A model generated the notes under the pieces. That model searched no databases. It worked only from the letters and a program-made list of their open reading frames with translations, and had not been told where the DNA came from. The position numbers and the translations under genes were made by a program. Source: Hansschlegelia plantiphila (lineage in GTDB: Bacteria; Pseudomonadota; Alphaproteobacteria; Rhizobiales; Methylopilaceae). Taken from it: a stretch of 64,000 nucleotides of DNA. The DNA lies in the NCBI RefSeq assembly GCF_027922265.1, contig NZ_BSFI01000023.1:186001-250000 (forward strand). The letters are read 5' to 3'. Shown here piece by piece: positions 17,915 to 27,211 of this stretch. The stretch's first letter is position 1. Each line of letters starts with the position of its first letter.

Positions 17915-20562
17915 GACTGACGGTCCTTCAGGCGGTGATACATGTCGCGGACAAGCGCGCGGGCGCGTCGCCGCGAGGTCTCGGCGAGGCCGGCGATCGC
18001 GACGAGCGCGACGTTTCGGGGCCTTACGGCGATCATCCAGTCGCCGAGCGCCAGCCGCTCGCGCCAGATGTGGTCGATCATCGGATGGTTCGCGATCGCG
18101 GTCGAATCGACCATGTCGATCGAGGGGTCCTCGATCAGGCGCCTTGTAAGCTCGATGGTGAGCTGCACGCCAGGCGAGCATTTCGAGTGACGCTCGTCAT
18201 AGGCGATCTTGTAGAACCAGGCCTGCCGGCCGCTGGTCAGCACCAGCCCGGAGGCGACGAGGTCGTCCCCGACGAACAGCTCCAACACGCGGGCCTCACC
18301 CTTCGCTGAACGGGCCGAGAACAGACCGCGGACAAAGGCCGTCTGGTCGCCGTGGCGGCGCATGGCGGACCCGTTTTCACCCTTCCACCCAAGCGCTTCG
18401 AGATCGAGGAAGCGTTCAAGCGCCACAGCGACCTCTTCAGGCGAGCGACGTTCATGGAAGACGACTGGCGCGTCGTCGCCGAGCCGGCGGAGCTGGCGGC
18501 GCAGCTCCTTCAGCTTCTTCGAAGACAGCGATTCGGTCAGGTACGCCTCGGCCGACATCGCCGTGCGCAGCATCGCGCGATCGTGGCCGTCGATACGGTT
18601 GATCGAGCGGCCGGTGAACGCCGCGGCCGCGCGGATCGCGTCGGCCGTCGGCCCGCGTTCGGGCAAGAAGCGGAACAGGAAGACGCCATCGCCCCGTCGG
18701 GCGAGCCCGTCGAACAGGCCCTCGACGGCGAGCGTCGCATCTTTTCGGTCGATCATCGGCGTGCCGAGCGCGCCGAAGAACGCCCAGTTTGCGCTCGCGA
18801 GCATGGGTATCACCGGGGGCAGGCCGCGGGTCTCCACGGGGACGGCCGCCAACATGCGGGGCGTATCGCTGTCGCTGTCTTCCCAGACGACCGCGAAGCG
18901 GACGCCGCCCGCCGTCTTTAGATTGCGCGCGGCGCAGGCGAAGTCGGCCTCGCAGAACAGGTTCGGCTCCAGCGCGCGGGAGGCGAGATCGTCCCAGGCG
19001 GCGCGCCGCTTCGAAAGAGCCTCGATCGAAACGAGTTCGAAGCGAAGCGGCGCGGCCTCGACGGGGGGCGGCGCCTTCAATGGCGCCGAAGCGCTGGAGA
19101 CGAGGGCGTCGAGCGCCGCCGTGGTCGCGGCGCGGGGAGCAGCTGGGCTGCCGCCGGGACCGAAGCTCCACGGCAGAACGCCGAGGCCAAGACGCCTGCG
19201 GCTGATAAGGAAAAGCAACACGGATTCGATGGCGAGTGTGATGGAAGTCGCGATGGCCGCGCCCATCATTCCGAGATGGGGCACGAAGACGAAGCAGAGC
19301 GCGACGTTGAGCGCGAAGGCGCCGCCATAGACGGAGGCGCACAGGTTCTGCTGTCCCAGCATGTTGAGCAGCCGTTCCAGCGGCCCGACGCTCGCCCGCG
19401 CGAGCAGCCCGACGGCGATGACGAAGAGCAGCGGATAGCCCTTTGTGAAGGCCTCCCCGAACAGCCAAAGGATCGGCCAGCCGAGCGCGAGGACGATCGC
19501 GGCGCCGCCGAGCGAGGGCCAGAACGTCCATCGCGCCGCGTCCCGGACCATTGTCGACAGCCGCTCATGTTCGCCCGCGACCGCGTATTCGGTGAAGCGG
19601 TGAGCGACTGCCGCCGACACCGAGAACGACACGAAGGCGACGAGCGACATCACCTTGACGGCGGCGTAGTAGACGCCGACCTCCTCGGAAGGGCGGAAGG
19701 CGGAGAGCACCAGCACGTCGGTGTAGGCGAGCAGCAGGTAGAAGCCTTCGACCATGAAGATCGGCAGCGACACCTTCATCCAGGTCATCGGCGCGTAGGC
19801 GCGCGGCCCGCGCGGCACCTTCTTGGAGAGCCGCCGCTCGAGCATCACGAGCTGGGCGATCGCTGTGGCCCATGTGGCCACGATCGTGGCGGCCATCGCG
19901 GTGGTCGCGTTCGGCGTGAAGCGGTCGTAGCTGAGCGCGCCGAGCAGCAGCAGGATGAGCAGGGGCCGCACGAAAAAGGCCGGGCCCAGGGCGATGTCGA
20001 TCCAGTTGTGCGAGCGTGCGATGCCGTCCTGAACGTCGGTCAGCACGTAGAGCGGCACGCAGAAGAAGGCGAGGTAAAGCGGAACGAGGGCCCAGTTCTG
20101 CAGGTGATCCGAGAACAGCCACACGCCAAGAAGGCCGATCCCGGCGATGAAAGTGGAGGTCGCCATCGCCATTAGGCGGCTGCCGAGGAGAAAGCCGCGG
20201 AGCAGGCGGTTGTCTTCGCTGTCGGCGTATTCCGGAATGAAGCGCTGGGGCGCAGAGGCCAGGCCGAAGCTTGTGAGGCCGCCGAGCAGCAGAACCCAGG
20301 TCCAGACATAGACGTAGACGCCGTATTCGCTTTCGCCCATCCAGCGCGCGAGCAGGATCTGCGACAGGAACGCGATGCCGGCGTTGACGACGCGGATCAG
20401 GAACGCACCGCCTGCGACCTTCTTCGCGATCGCGGTGTCCGAGCGGTCGGCGATCAGCCTGCGCGCCCGCTGCGCCAGCCGTGTCAGACCGCTGACGCGC
20501 CTGGCATGCGCAGCGCTGTAAGGCGTGCTGACGTCCATGCTCATCTGAGATCTGGCCCTCAT
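17911..20562 (-). CDS. Polysaccharide flippase fused to a FemAB-like acyltransferase
   Basis: An 883-residue two-part protein. Residues about 45-475 form a Wzx/MATE-like lipid-linked polysaccharide flippase with roughly 12-14 membrane helices (LIRVVNAGIAFLSQILLARWMG). A proline/alanine linker (about 480-520) leads to a cytosolic GNAT domain of the FemAB/CelD type (about 525-860), with the late motif FYKIAYDERHSKCSPGVQL seen in that family. One polypeptide would thus export a glycan while modifying a precursor. The start at 20562 is the longest; ATGs at 20544 and 20538 are equally possible. It is translationally coupled to the cupin gene. The glycan is unknown, and I see no glycosyltransferases beside it. 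Confidence 0.8.
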   Translation of the reverse strand: MRARSQMSMDVSTPYSAAHARRVSGLTRLAQRARRLIADRSDTAIAKKVAGGAFLIRVVNAGIAFLSQILLARWMGESEYGVYVYVWTWVLLLGGLTSFGLASAPQRFIPEYADSEDNRLLRGFLLGSRLMAMATSTFIAGIGLLGVWLFSDHLQNWALVPLYLAFFCVPLYVLTDVQDGIARSHNWIDIALGPAFFVRPLLILLLLGALSYDRFTPNATTAMAATIVATWATAIAQLVMLERRLSKKVPRGPRAYAPMTWMKVSLPIFMVEGFYLLLAYTDVLVLSAFRPSEEVGVYYAAVKVMSLVAFVSFSVSAAVAHRFTEYAVAGEHERLSTMVRDAARWTFWPSLGGAAIVLALGWPILWLFGEAFTKGYPLLFVIAVGLLARASVGPLERLLNMLGQQNLCASVYGGAFALNVALCFVFVPHLGMMGAAIATSITLAIESVLLFLISRRRLGLGVLPWSFGPGGSPAAPRAATTAALDALVSSASAPLKAPPPVEAAPLRFELVSIEALSKRRAAWDDLASRALEPNLFCEADFACAARNLKTAGGVRFAVVWEDSDSDTPRMLAAVPVETRGLPPVIPMLASANWAFFGALGTPMIDRKDATLAVEGLFDGLARRGDGVFLFRFLPERGPTADAIRAAAAFTGRSINRIDGHDRAMLRTAMSAEAYLTESLSSKKLKELRRQLRRLGDDAPVVFHERRSPEEVAVALERFLDLEALGWKGENGSAMRRHGDQTAFVRGLFSARSAKGEARVLELFVGDDLVASGLVLTSGRQAWFYKIAYDERHSKCSPGVQLTIELTRRLIEDPSIDMVDSTAIANHPMIDHIWRERLALGDWMIAVRPRNVALVAIAGLAETSRRRARALVRDMYHRLKDRQS

Positions 20563-20765
20563 CGTATGCGCAGAGGACTATCCGAGTTCGCTTAAGGATG
20601 GGTTCGGGAACACCGTAAACGAAACTGAAGCGTAATCCCCGAAAAACTGGGCGATCTGCTTGGCGAGGGCTTGTAAAACCGGCGCGAGGGTTCCCGACGG
20701 TTGTCCGCTGCCTGCCGCGTGCTTCGAGACGAGCGCCCGGGATGAGGAGGGCGGTCGCTATGCTT

Positions 20766-22568
20766 CTAGAGCCGCACCCGCCGCGATTTGATGTCTTCGA
20801 ACAGCGCGGCGTCGAGCGGCGCGTAGCCTCTGCTCCGAGGATCCGCGAAGTAGAGCGCGTCGCCGGTCCGGGCAGGATCGAAGCCCTCCTGTCCAAGTTC
20901 GACCTTGCGCTGCTTCAGCGTCCCGGTCACGTCGATCTCCGCGGCGATCCTCAGGAAGATCGGGCGAGCGTAAGGCGGCAGATGCCGCTCGACATGGGCG
21001 TATAGGCCTTCCAGGTCGAGGCCTTCGACCTCCGGCACCACGACGGCCATGCCGGCGCGTCCCTCGTAGCCGGGCACGGTGACGCCATAGACCGAGATGT
21101 CGCGAACGCCGGCGAAGGTCGAAACCGCCTCGGCGACTTCCGACGTCGCGACGTTCTCGCCGCGCCAGCGGAAGGTGTCCCCGATGCGGTCGACGAAGTA
21201 GAAGTAGCCCCGTTCGTCCTGCCGCATCAGGTCGCCGGTGCGGAACCAGCGATCACCGGGCTTGAAGGCGTCGGCGAGGATCTTGCAGCGGGTCGCCTCG
21301 GGGTCGGCGTAGCCCTCGAACCGCGCGGAGGGTTTCGCCGGGTCGTTCAGGATGAGGCCGACGGGCTCGCCGACCTCGCCCGGCGCGCATTCGACGCACA
21401 ATCCGTCGGGCCCCCGCACGGCTTCGCCCGCCTCGACGTCGAATTGCACGATCTTAACTGGGAATCTACTCCGCATGTATCCGGGAACACGGCCGACGGA
21501 CCCCGGCGTCCCATCGAAGTTGAACACCGCAACGTTCCCTTCGGTCGCAGCGTACCACTCGAGAATCGTCGGAATTCGGAAGCGCTTGACGAATTCGGGC
21601 CAGACGTCCGGCCGCAGGCCGTTGCCGCAGACGAGCCGGAGCCTATGCCGCTTCTCGGCCTCGCATTCCGGCGTATGAACGAGATAGCGGCAAAGCTCCC
21701 CGATATACTGCGCCAGCGTGCAATCGCTTGAGACGACGTCGTCCCAGAACCGTCGGGCCTGAAATTTCTCGCGGATCACGACCGAGGCTCCGGCGATCAG
21801 CGGGCTTCCCGCGGCGATTACTCCGCCCGCCGTGTGGTACATCGGCAGACAGTCGAACATCCGGTCGCTCGCGCGGATTCCCATCGCGCCGTAAAAGCCG
21901 TGGCTGATCGACATTAACCTGTAATGGTTGATGTTCGCGGCCTTCGGCATTCCCGTGGTGCCGCTCGTATAGATGAAAAGCGCCCGGTCCTCGATCGTCA
22001 GCTCGGGCAACCCGGCGAGCGCCGCGCCCGACGTCGCGTCGACCTCCAGGTCGATCCGCGGCCAACGCCCCGATCCCGGCCCGTGGAGCCAGACGGCGGG
22101 TGGCGGAGACGACGCGACGAGGCCGTCGGCTGAGAGATAGGCGCCCTCGAGCTCGGCTGCGACGACCACATGCTTCGGCCTGACGATCGACACGCAATGC
22201 GCAAGCGCCGAACCCGCCAGGTTGGTGTTGAGCAAGGCGACGACGCCTCCGATCCTCGTCACGCCCACCCAGAAAGCGAGATAGTCCGGACGGTTGAGCA
22301 TCATCAGCGCGACGACGTCGCCCTTGCCCACTCCGTTCCTCCGGGCCCAGCGGGCGTAGGCGTTCGCCCGGGCGTCCAGCTGGCTGTAGGTGAAGGTCTC
22401 GCGCTCCGAAATCAGCGCGACGCGGCCCTTGTGGCGCAGCGCGAGCTCCGCGATGACCTGCGGGAAGACTCGGGTGCGGTTGCGGCCGATATGGGTCGTC
22501 GCCCGAAGCGCCCGCAGCGCGCCCCTCAGGAAGGCGAACTCCCGCGTCAGTCTCGACCCCTCGGTCAT
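20766..22568 (-). CDS. Long-chain acyl-CoA synthetase (fatty acid transport protein-like)
   Basis: Activates long- or very-long-chain fatty acids to CoA esters. The 600-residue protein has the AMP-binding P-loop FIYTSGTTGMPKAANINHYR (about 205-224), EWYAATEGNV, the GDRWFRTGDLM aspartate motif and DRIGDTFRWRGENVATSEV, the hinge of the FadD6/FATP-type enzymes. The C-terminus (TGTLKQRKVELGQEGFDP) also fits that group. It is followed by a 203-base gap before the flippase gene. It is separate from the sphingolipid-linked FAAL at 49949-51700. Confidence 0.9.
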   Translation of the reverse strand: MTEGSRLTREFAFLRGALRALRATTHIGRNRTRVFPQVIAELALRHKGRVALISERETFTYSQLDARANAYARWARRNGVGKGDVVALMMLNRPDYLAFWVGVTRIGGVVALLNTNLAGSALAHCVSIVRPKHVVVAAELEGAYLSADGLVASSPPPAVWLHGPGSGRWPRIDLEVDATSGAALAGLPELTIEDRALFIYTSGTTGMPKAANINHYRLMSISHGFYGAMGIRASDRMFDCLPMYHTAGGVIAAGSPLIAGASVVIREKFQARRFWDDVVSSDCTLAQYIGELCRYLVHTPECEAEKRHRLRLVCGNGLRPDVWPEFVKRFRIPTILEWYAATEGNVAVFNFDGTPGSVGRVPGYMRSRFPVKIVQFDVEAGEAVRGPDGLCVECAPGEVGEPVGLILNDPAKPSARFEGYADPEATRCKILADAFKPGDRWFRTGDLMRQDERGYFYFVDRIGDTFRWRGENVATSEVAEAVSTFAGVRDISVYGVTVPGYEGRAGMAVVVPEVEGLDLEGLYAHVERHLPPYARPIFLRIAAEIDVTGTLKQRKVELGQEGFDPARTGDALYFADPRSRGYAPLDAALFEDIKSRRVRL

Positions 22569-22686
22569 TCCGTCCCTCGCCGCGTGCGCTTCGCCGCTTC
22601 CGCGGGGCGTACGTCCTTGTTCTCGCGCGACTGAAACAACCCGCGCGACCGCGCGATGTCCAGAGCCATTTACCCCTGCGTGACCG

Positions 22687-23721
22687 CTATCCCATCAGGC
22701 CGCCGCCACGAGGCGTGAGCGGGCTTTCGAGCAATGCGGCGCGGTCCGGCTGGTCCGGCGCGACTCGCCCGGCGAAGGCGGCGTAGAGGCCCGCCAGCAG
22801 TTCGGTCGGCAGCCCCTCGCCGATCGCGATGAGCCGTGTTCGGCGATCGTCATCGGGCCAGCGATCCAGAAAGCGCGGTTCTGCGAACACGTGACGCACG
22901 CCCTGGACCACGAGCGGACGGTCGGGTTCCTCGACGATCTTCACGAGTCCCTTCAGCCTCAGCAGCTTCGGGGCGTGCGCCGAGCGCAGCAGCTCGACGA
23001 ACAGGTCATATGAGGCGCGCGTCAGGGGAGCCTCGCTCGTGAGCATCACCGTCCGTATGGCGCCATGACCCTCGACGAGCGGCTCAAATTCTGCACGCGC
23101 GACAACCGAGGGCGCGAGAAGCGCAGCGATGTCGAGCGTTCGCACATCCTGGACGATCGCTGCAGGTGCTAGGCGTCGGAGGAGCGTTTCCGTAAGGAGA
23201 CGCTGTTCAGGAGTCGCGAGGTCCGTCTTCGAGAGCACGATATGGTCGGCCATCGCCGCCTGTCGCGCCGCTTCCGGGTGCGCCGCGATCGTCTCAGGAC
23301 CCGTAACGGCGTCGATCACAGTGACGACGCTCTCCAGCCGATAGCGCATCGCGAGGTAGCGGTGCAGGGTGAGCGTCTGGAGGATCGGCGCGGGATCGGC
23401 GAGTCCGCTCGTCTCGAGCACCAGTCTTTGGAACGGCGGAACACGCCCGTTATCGCGCGCGCGCAGCAGGTCTTCGAGGGTCGTGATCAAGTCGCCGCGG
23501 AGCGAACAGCAGAGACAGCCGCCGGCGAGTGCGACGACGCCCTCGGCCACGTGTTCGACGAGGAGGTGATCGACGCCGATCTCGCCGGCCTCGTTGACGA
23601 CAACCGCGGCCTCGGCGAGCGCAGGGTCGCGCAGCAACCGGTTCAGCAGCGTGGTCTTTCCTGCGCCGAGGAACCCGGTGAGCAGGGTGAAGGGAATCGG
23701 CTCGGGCTGTCTCAAGGTCAT
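22687..23721 (-). CDS. CobW/G3E-family GTP-binding metallochaperone
   Basis: GTPase of the COG0523 group, members of which deliver zinc, cobalt or other metals to target proteins. The 344-residue protein has the P-loop TGFLGAGKTTLLN, the metal-binding CxCC motif in GGCLCCSLRGD, SKTDLATPEQ as the G4 region and the CobW C-terminal domain (about 225-330). The ATG at 23721 is chosen because it follows the upstream dac-like stop (23744) by 22 bases and begins just before the P-loop. The metal cannot be read from sequence. Confidence 0.88.
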   Translation of the reverse strand: MTLRQPEPIPFTLLTGFLGAGKTTLLNRLLRDPALAEAAVVVNEAGEIGVDHLLVEHVAEGVVALAGGCLCCSLRGDLITTLEDLLRARDNGRVPPFQRLVLETSGLADPAPILQTLTLHRYLAMRYRLESVVTVIDAVTGPETIAAHPEAARQAAMADHIVLSKTDLATPEQRLLTETLLRRLAPAAIVQDVRTLDIAALLAPSVVARAEFEPLVEGHGAIRTVMLTSEAPLTRASYDLFVELLRSAHAPKLLRLKGLVKIVEEPDRPLVVQGVRHVFAEPRFLDRWPDDDRRTRLIAIGEGLPTELLAGLYAAFAGRVAPDQPDRAALLESPLTPRGGGLMG

Positions 23722-23743
23722 GGCGAGCGCGACGCGCCGAGCG

Positions 23744-25069
23744 TCAGAACGCGGACTTGCCGTCAGCCGGCGTCGCACTGCGGTAGATCGAGCCAGGCAC
23801 AGGTTGCGCGCCGTTCGCCGCCGAGGCGTCGGCCGAAGGCTTCAGGTCAATTTTGACGCGGCCGGTCTTTCCCGTCTTTTCGGCGGTCTTCGCGCCCTTC
23901 GACTTGGCTGTCGCGCTCTTGGAAGCCTTCAGCGATCGCACCTTCGCGGAGCCGGGCCTCACTGTCTGGCCTGCGATCGCCGGCGCCGTGCCCGGCGTCG
24001 GCGCGAATGCGGGCGCGTCCTCGTCGACTCCGCTCGGCTGGGCCGCGACCTTTGGTTCGCCCGGCGCCGCAGTCGCATAGACCTGCAGCGGAGACACGAC
24101 CGTCTTCGCCATCAGGCGATCGCGCCACGGGTGCTGATCCGGCGAGAGCTTCGCGCGCGCGATCCGGGCCTTGACGGCCGCCTTGCCGCACATCTGCTCG
24201 CGAAGGTCGGTGGTGAACGCGGCGGTGACGTTGGGCAACGCGCCGAGCGTCGTCCGCGCGGAGGTCGCCTGGAAGCCGCGTTCGAAAGCGTCGATTGCGG
24301 TTTCGGAACGTCTTATGGGGGTTTCGGCGCCGAGGACGACCGTCACGAGCTGCCGCTGGCCTCGCGTCGCGCTCGCGACCACGTTGAAGCCGGCGGAGCA
24401 GGTGTAGCCGGTCTTCATGCCATCGGCCTCCGGATAGCGGCCGAGCAGCCCGTTGTGGTTGCGCAAGATGCGGTTGCCGATCTCGATCGCGTCGATCCTG
24501 AACAGCTGCGCATATTCCGGGTACGTTCTGAGCAGCGTGACCGCGAGCACCGCCATGTCGCGGGCGGTGGTGCGCTGGAGATCCGGGCCGGGCTTCACCG
24601 GAAGGCCGTTCGGGTTGACGAAGTTGGTGTTCGTCATGCCGATCTGGCGCGCCGTGCGGTTCATCTCGACGACGAAGGCCTCCGCGCTGCCGGATACGCC
24701 TTCCGCAAGCAGGAAAGCGATGTCGTTCGCAGACTGAACCATCAGCATCTTGAGCGCGTCGTCTATCGTGACGGTCTGGCCGACCTGGAAGCCCATCTTG
24801 CTCGGAGGCTCGGCCTGCGCGCGGGCGCTGTAGGTGAGCGCCGTCTGCGGCGTCACTTGCCCGCTCTTGATCGCGTTCAGCACGACGAGCGTCGTCATCA
24901 GCTTGGTCAACGAGGCGGGATACCAGGGAACCGTGGCCTCGTTCGCCTCGATCACCCCTCCCGTCTTCACGTCCACCACGATCAGGGGATTGGCCATCGC
25001 TCCGGTGGCGGCGGTCAGGGCGAGAGAAAGGAGCGACGCCACGAAAAAGCGGCGGATCGGCATCGACAT
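23744..25069 (-). CDS. D-alanyl-D-alanine carboxypeptidase (PBP5/6 type)
   Basis: Low-molecular-weight penicillin-binding protein that trims the terminal D-alanine of peptidoglycan stem peptides in the periplasm. The 441-residue protein has a signal peptide ending GAMA, the catalytic SxxK in YPASLTKLMTT, SxN in MVQSANDIAF and KTG in DGMKTGYTC. The family core ends near residue 285. About 150 residues rich in alanine, serine and lysine follow (KASKSATAKSKGAKTAEK), probably disordered and cell-wall interacting. Starts at ATG 25069 or 25063 are both possible; upstream sequence is arginine-rich and unlike a signal peptide. Confidence 0.9.
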   Translation of the reverse strand: MSMPIRRFFVASLLSLALTAATGAMANPLIVVDVKTGGVIEANEATVPWYPASLTKLMTTLVVLNAIKSGQVTPQTALTYSARAQAEPPSKMGFQVGQTVTIDDALKMLMVQSANDIAFLLAEGVSGSAEAFVVEMNRTARQIGMTNTNFVNPNGLPVKPGPDLQRTTARDMAVLAVTLLRTYPEYAQLFRIDAIEIGNRILRNHNGLLGRYPEADGMKTGYTCSAGFNVVASATRGQRQLVTVVLGAETPIRRSETAIDAFERGFQATSARTTLGALPNVTAAFTTDLREQMCGKAAVKARIARAKLSPDQHPWRDRLMAKTVVSPLQVYATAAPGEPKVAAQPSGVDEDAPAFAPTPGTAPAIAGQTVRPGSAKVRSLKASKSATAKSKGAKTAEKTGKTGRVKIDLKPSADASAANGAQPVPGSIYRSATPADGKSAF

Positions 25070-25174
25070 CAGCTGACTGAACCCGTGCTTGATGGCGGCG
25101 TGGCGACGTTGCGGAGCGGTTTGGGGCCGCTGCGGACGTGTTCGATCCTTACTCTCTGGAGACCCAAATGCCAA

Positions 25175-26983
25175 TCACCGGCTCTCGAGCACGGCGGCGG
25201 CCCCGCGGGCCGGGCCGCCGTGCGTCGTCAGCGCCTGCGCGGCGACGAGACGGGCGAACGCGCCCCCCGCCGCCGTGAGGCCGGCGAACGTTCCCCGCTC
25301 CACGATGCGGCCGCCCTCGAACACAAGAACGAGGTCCGCGCTCCGGACGGTGGCGAGCCTGTGCGCGATGACGAGCGTGGTGCGGCCGCGGCGCGCCGCG
25401 TCGAGCGCCGCCTGCACCCGCGTCTCCGTGCCGGCGTCGAGCGCGCTGGTCGCCTCGTCGAGCACCAGGATCGGCGGGTCCTTCAGCAGCGCCCGGGCGA
25501 TGGCCAGCCGCTGGCGCTCGCCGCCGGAAAGCGATGCGCCCCGCTCGCCGAGCGGCGTGTCGAAGCCCTCCGGCAGACGGCGGATCACATCCATCACCTG
25601 CGCCTGCTCGCAGGCCGCCGCCATGTCGGCCTCGCTTGCGTCGGGCCTTCCGACGCGCAGGTTGTCGGCGATCGTGCGCGCGAACAGCATAGGCTCCTGG
25701 AACACGACGCCGACGTTCCGGCGCAGTCCGTCGAGCGTCATGTCGCGGATGTCCATACCGTCGAGCAGGACCCGCCCCGTCTGCGGATCGAAGGCGCGGT
25801 GGAGCAGCGCGAGGCAGGTCGACTTGCCCGAGCCGGTCGCGCCGACGAGCGCGACGGTCTCGCCGGGCTGCGCCTCGAAAGCGACGTCGGTCAGCGTGGA
25901 TCTGCCCGGTTCGTAGGAGAACGAGACGTGGTCGAAGGTCACGCGGCCCTGCACACGGCCGGGATCGCGCGCGTCCGGGAGGTCCGCGACGTCGGGCGAG
26001 GCGTCCAGCAGGTCGAGCAGGTCGCCGAGCTTCGGAGCGTTCAGCAGCAGCATGTTGACGAGCGAGACGGCCTCGCCGAGCCGGCCGATGACCAGCGTCG
26101 CGAGCGCCGCGAAGGTCACGATGTCGCCGACGCTCGCGAGCCCCTGCGCGTTCAGCGCCGCGCCCGCCAGCACGACGCCGAGCACCGTCAGCGTGCCGGC
26201 GGCGGGCGTCGCGGCTGCGGCGTAGGCCCAGAGCGACAGCACCGGCATCTGGACGTCGAGCAGGCGCTGCATGACCGCCGAGAGGCCAGCCATCTCCGCT
26301 TTGACGCGGGCGAAGCTCTGGACGACGGCGACCTGGCCGACAGCGTCTGCGGCGCGCTGGGCGAGGTCGGAGTGGAAGCTCTCGATGTCTTCCTGTTCGG
26401 TCTGGGTCTTCCGGAGCAGGACGGTGATCGCGAGGCCGAAAATCACCACCAGCCCGATCAGGATGAGACCGAGCGGAACGTTCAGCGCGAGGCTCGCCGG
26501 AAGCAGGGCGACGAGCCCGACGAGCGTCGCGCAGCCTGATCGGAAGAAGGTGAGCAGCACGTCGGCGAGCGCGTTCGAGCCGACGGTCAAGGTCTTGACG
26601 ATGCGGCCCGAATGGGTGCGGCGGTGGAAGCTGAGCGGCAGCGAGAGCGCATGGCCGAAGGCGTCCGTCATCACCGCGAGCCTGCGGCGATGCGACATCC
26701 TGTCGGCGTGAAGGCCGACGAGAACGCGGCCCGCGATCGCCGCGAGCGCCAGCGCGGCCCAGAGGGCCGCGATCGCAAGGACGCCGTCGCGGCTGTGGGT
26801 CAGGCGGTCGATGATGCGGCCGAACAGCACCGGTTCGGCGAAGGCGGCGACCGCCAGTCCCACGTTTCCGATCGCGAGCCAGGCGGCGAGGGGTCTTTCG
26901 GGACCGAGGAGGCCGATGGTCCGGCGGTAGGTTGCGAGGGGTCCGCGCGCGGGCGCACGTCTGCGGTCAGGCGTCAGCGTCAT
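25175..26983 (-). CDS. ABC exporter, NdvA/ChvA (beta-glucan) family
   Basis: Half-size ABC exporter of 602 residues: six membrane helices (about 35-320) and an ATPase domain with Walker A VGATGSGKST, signature LSGGERQR and Walker B LVLDEATSALD. The N-terminal region (AEPVLFGRIID, DRMSHRRRLAVMTDAFG) and helix order closely resemble NdvA/ChvA, which export cyclic beta-1,2-glucan in rhizobia. I cannot exclude a lipid substrate. No glucan synthase lies in the window. It is divergent from the PodJ-like gene. Confidence 0.8.
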   Translation of the reverse strand: MTLTPDRRRAPARGPLATYRRTIGLLGPERPLAAWLAIGNVGLAVAAFAEPVLFGRIIDRLTHSRDGVLAIAALWAALALAAIAGRVLVGLHADRMSHRRRLAVMTDAFGHALSLPLSFHRRTHSGRIVKTLTVGSNALADVLLTFFRSGCATLVGLVALLPASLALNVPLGLILIGLVVIFGLAITVLLRKTQTEQEDIESFHSDLAQRAADAVGQVAVVQSFARVKAEMAGLSAVMQRLLDVQMPVLSLWAYAAAATPAAGTLTVLGVVLAGAALNAQGLASVGDIVTFAALATLVIGRLGEAVSLVNMLLLNAPKLGDLLDLLDASPDVADLPDARDPGRVQGRVTFDHVSFSYEPGRSTLTDVAFEAQPGETVALVGATGSGKSTCLALLHRAFDPQTGRVLLDGMDIRDMTLDGLRRNVGVVFQEPMLFARTIADNLRVGRPDASEADMAAACEQAQVMDVIRRLPEGFDTPLGERGASLSGGERQRLAIARALLKDPPILVLDEATSALDAGTETRVQAALDAARRGRTTLVIAHRLATVRSADLVLVFEGGRIVERGTFAGLTAAGGAFARLVAAQALTTHGGPARGAAAVLESR

Positions 26984-27081
26984 TCGGAGAGCCGTATGAT
27001 CGGAGGAGTTTCAGACAGGTCAGCCCGGTTGGTTCGGGCTGCGACGATGAGGTAACGACGGGGTAACTTTCGCTAAGATTG

Positions 27082-27107
27082 CGTTATCCGCGTTAATGCA
27101 CGTTAAC
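27082..27107. promoter_or_regulatory. CtrA-like site in the podJ-like promoter region
   Basis: TTAA (27093-27096), six bases, TTAAC (27103-27107) resembles the CtrA box TTAA-N7-TTAAC but with one base less between halves. CGTTAT/CGTTAA recurs at 27082, 27091 and 27101. The whole 228-base divergent region is AT-rich compared with its surroundings. Confidence 0.4.
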
Positions 27108-27211
27108 GGCTTGTTTACCCTAAACATCAAAAGTGACTGGAGGCGAAGCAGCGCCTTCAAGGATCTTTTAAGCCCTCGCCACCTCAAGGCGTCGGCGCTC
27201 GGGATGGGTCA

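Noticed and set aside
23594..26539. Open frame of 981 codons on the plus strand
   Set aside because: It lies opposite the carboxypeptidase and ABC exporter genes, both with complete active-site motifs. The translation is low-complexity arginine-rich.
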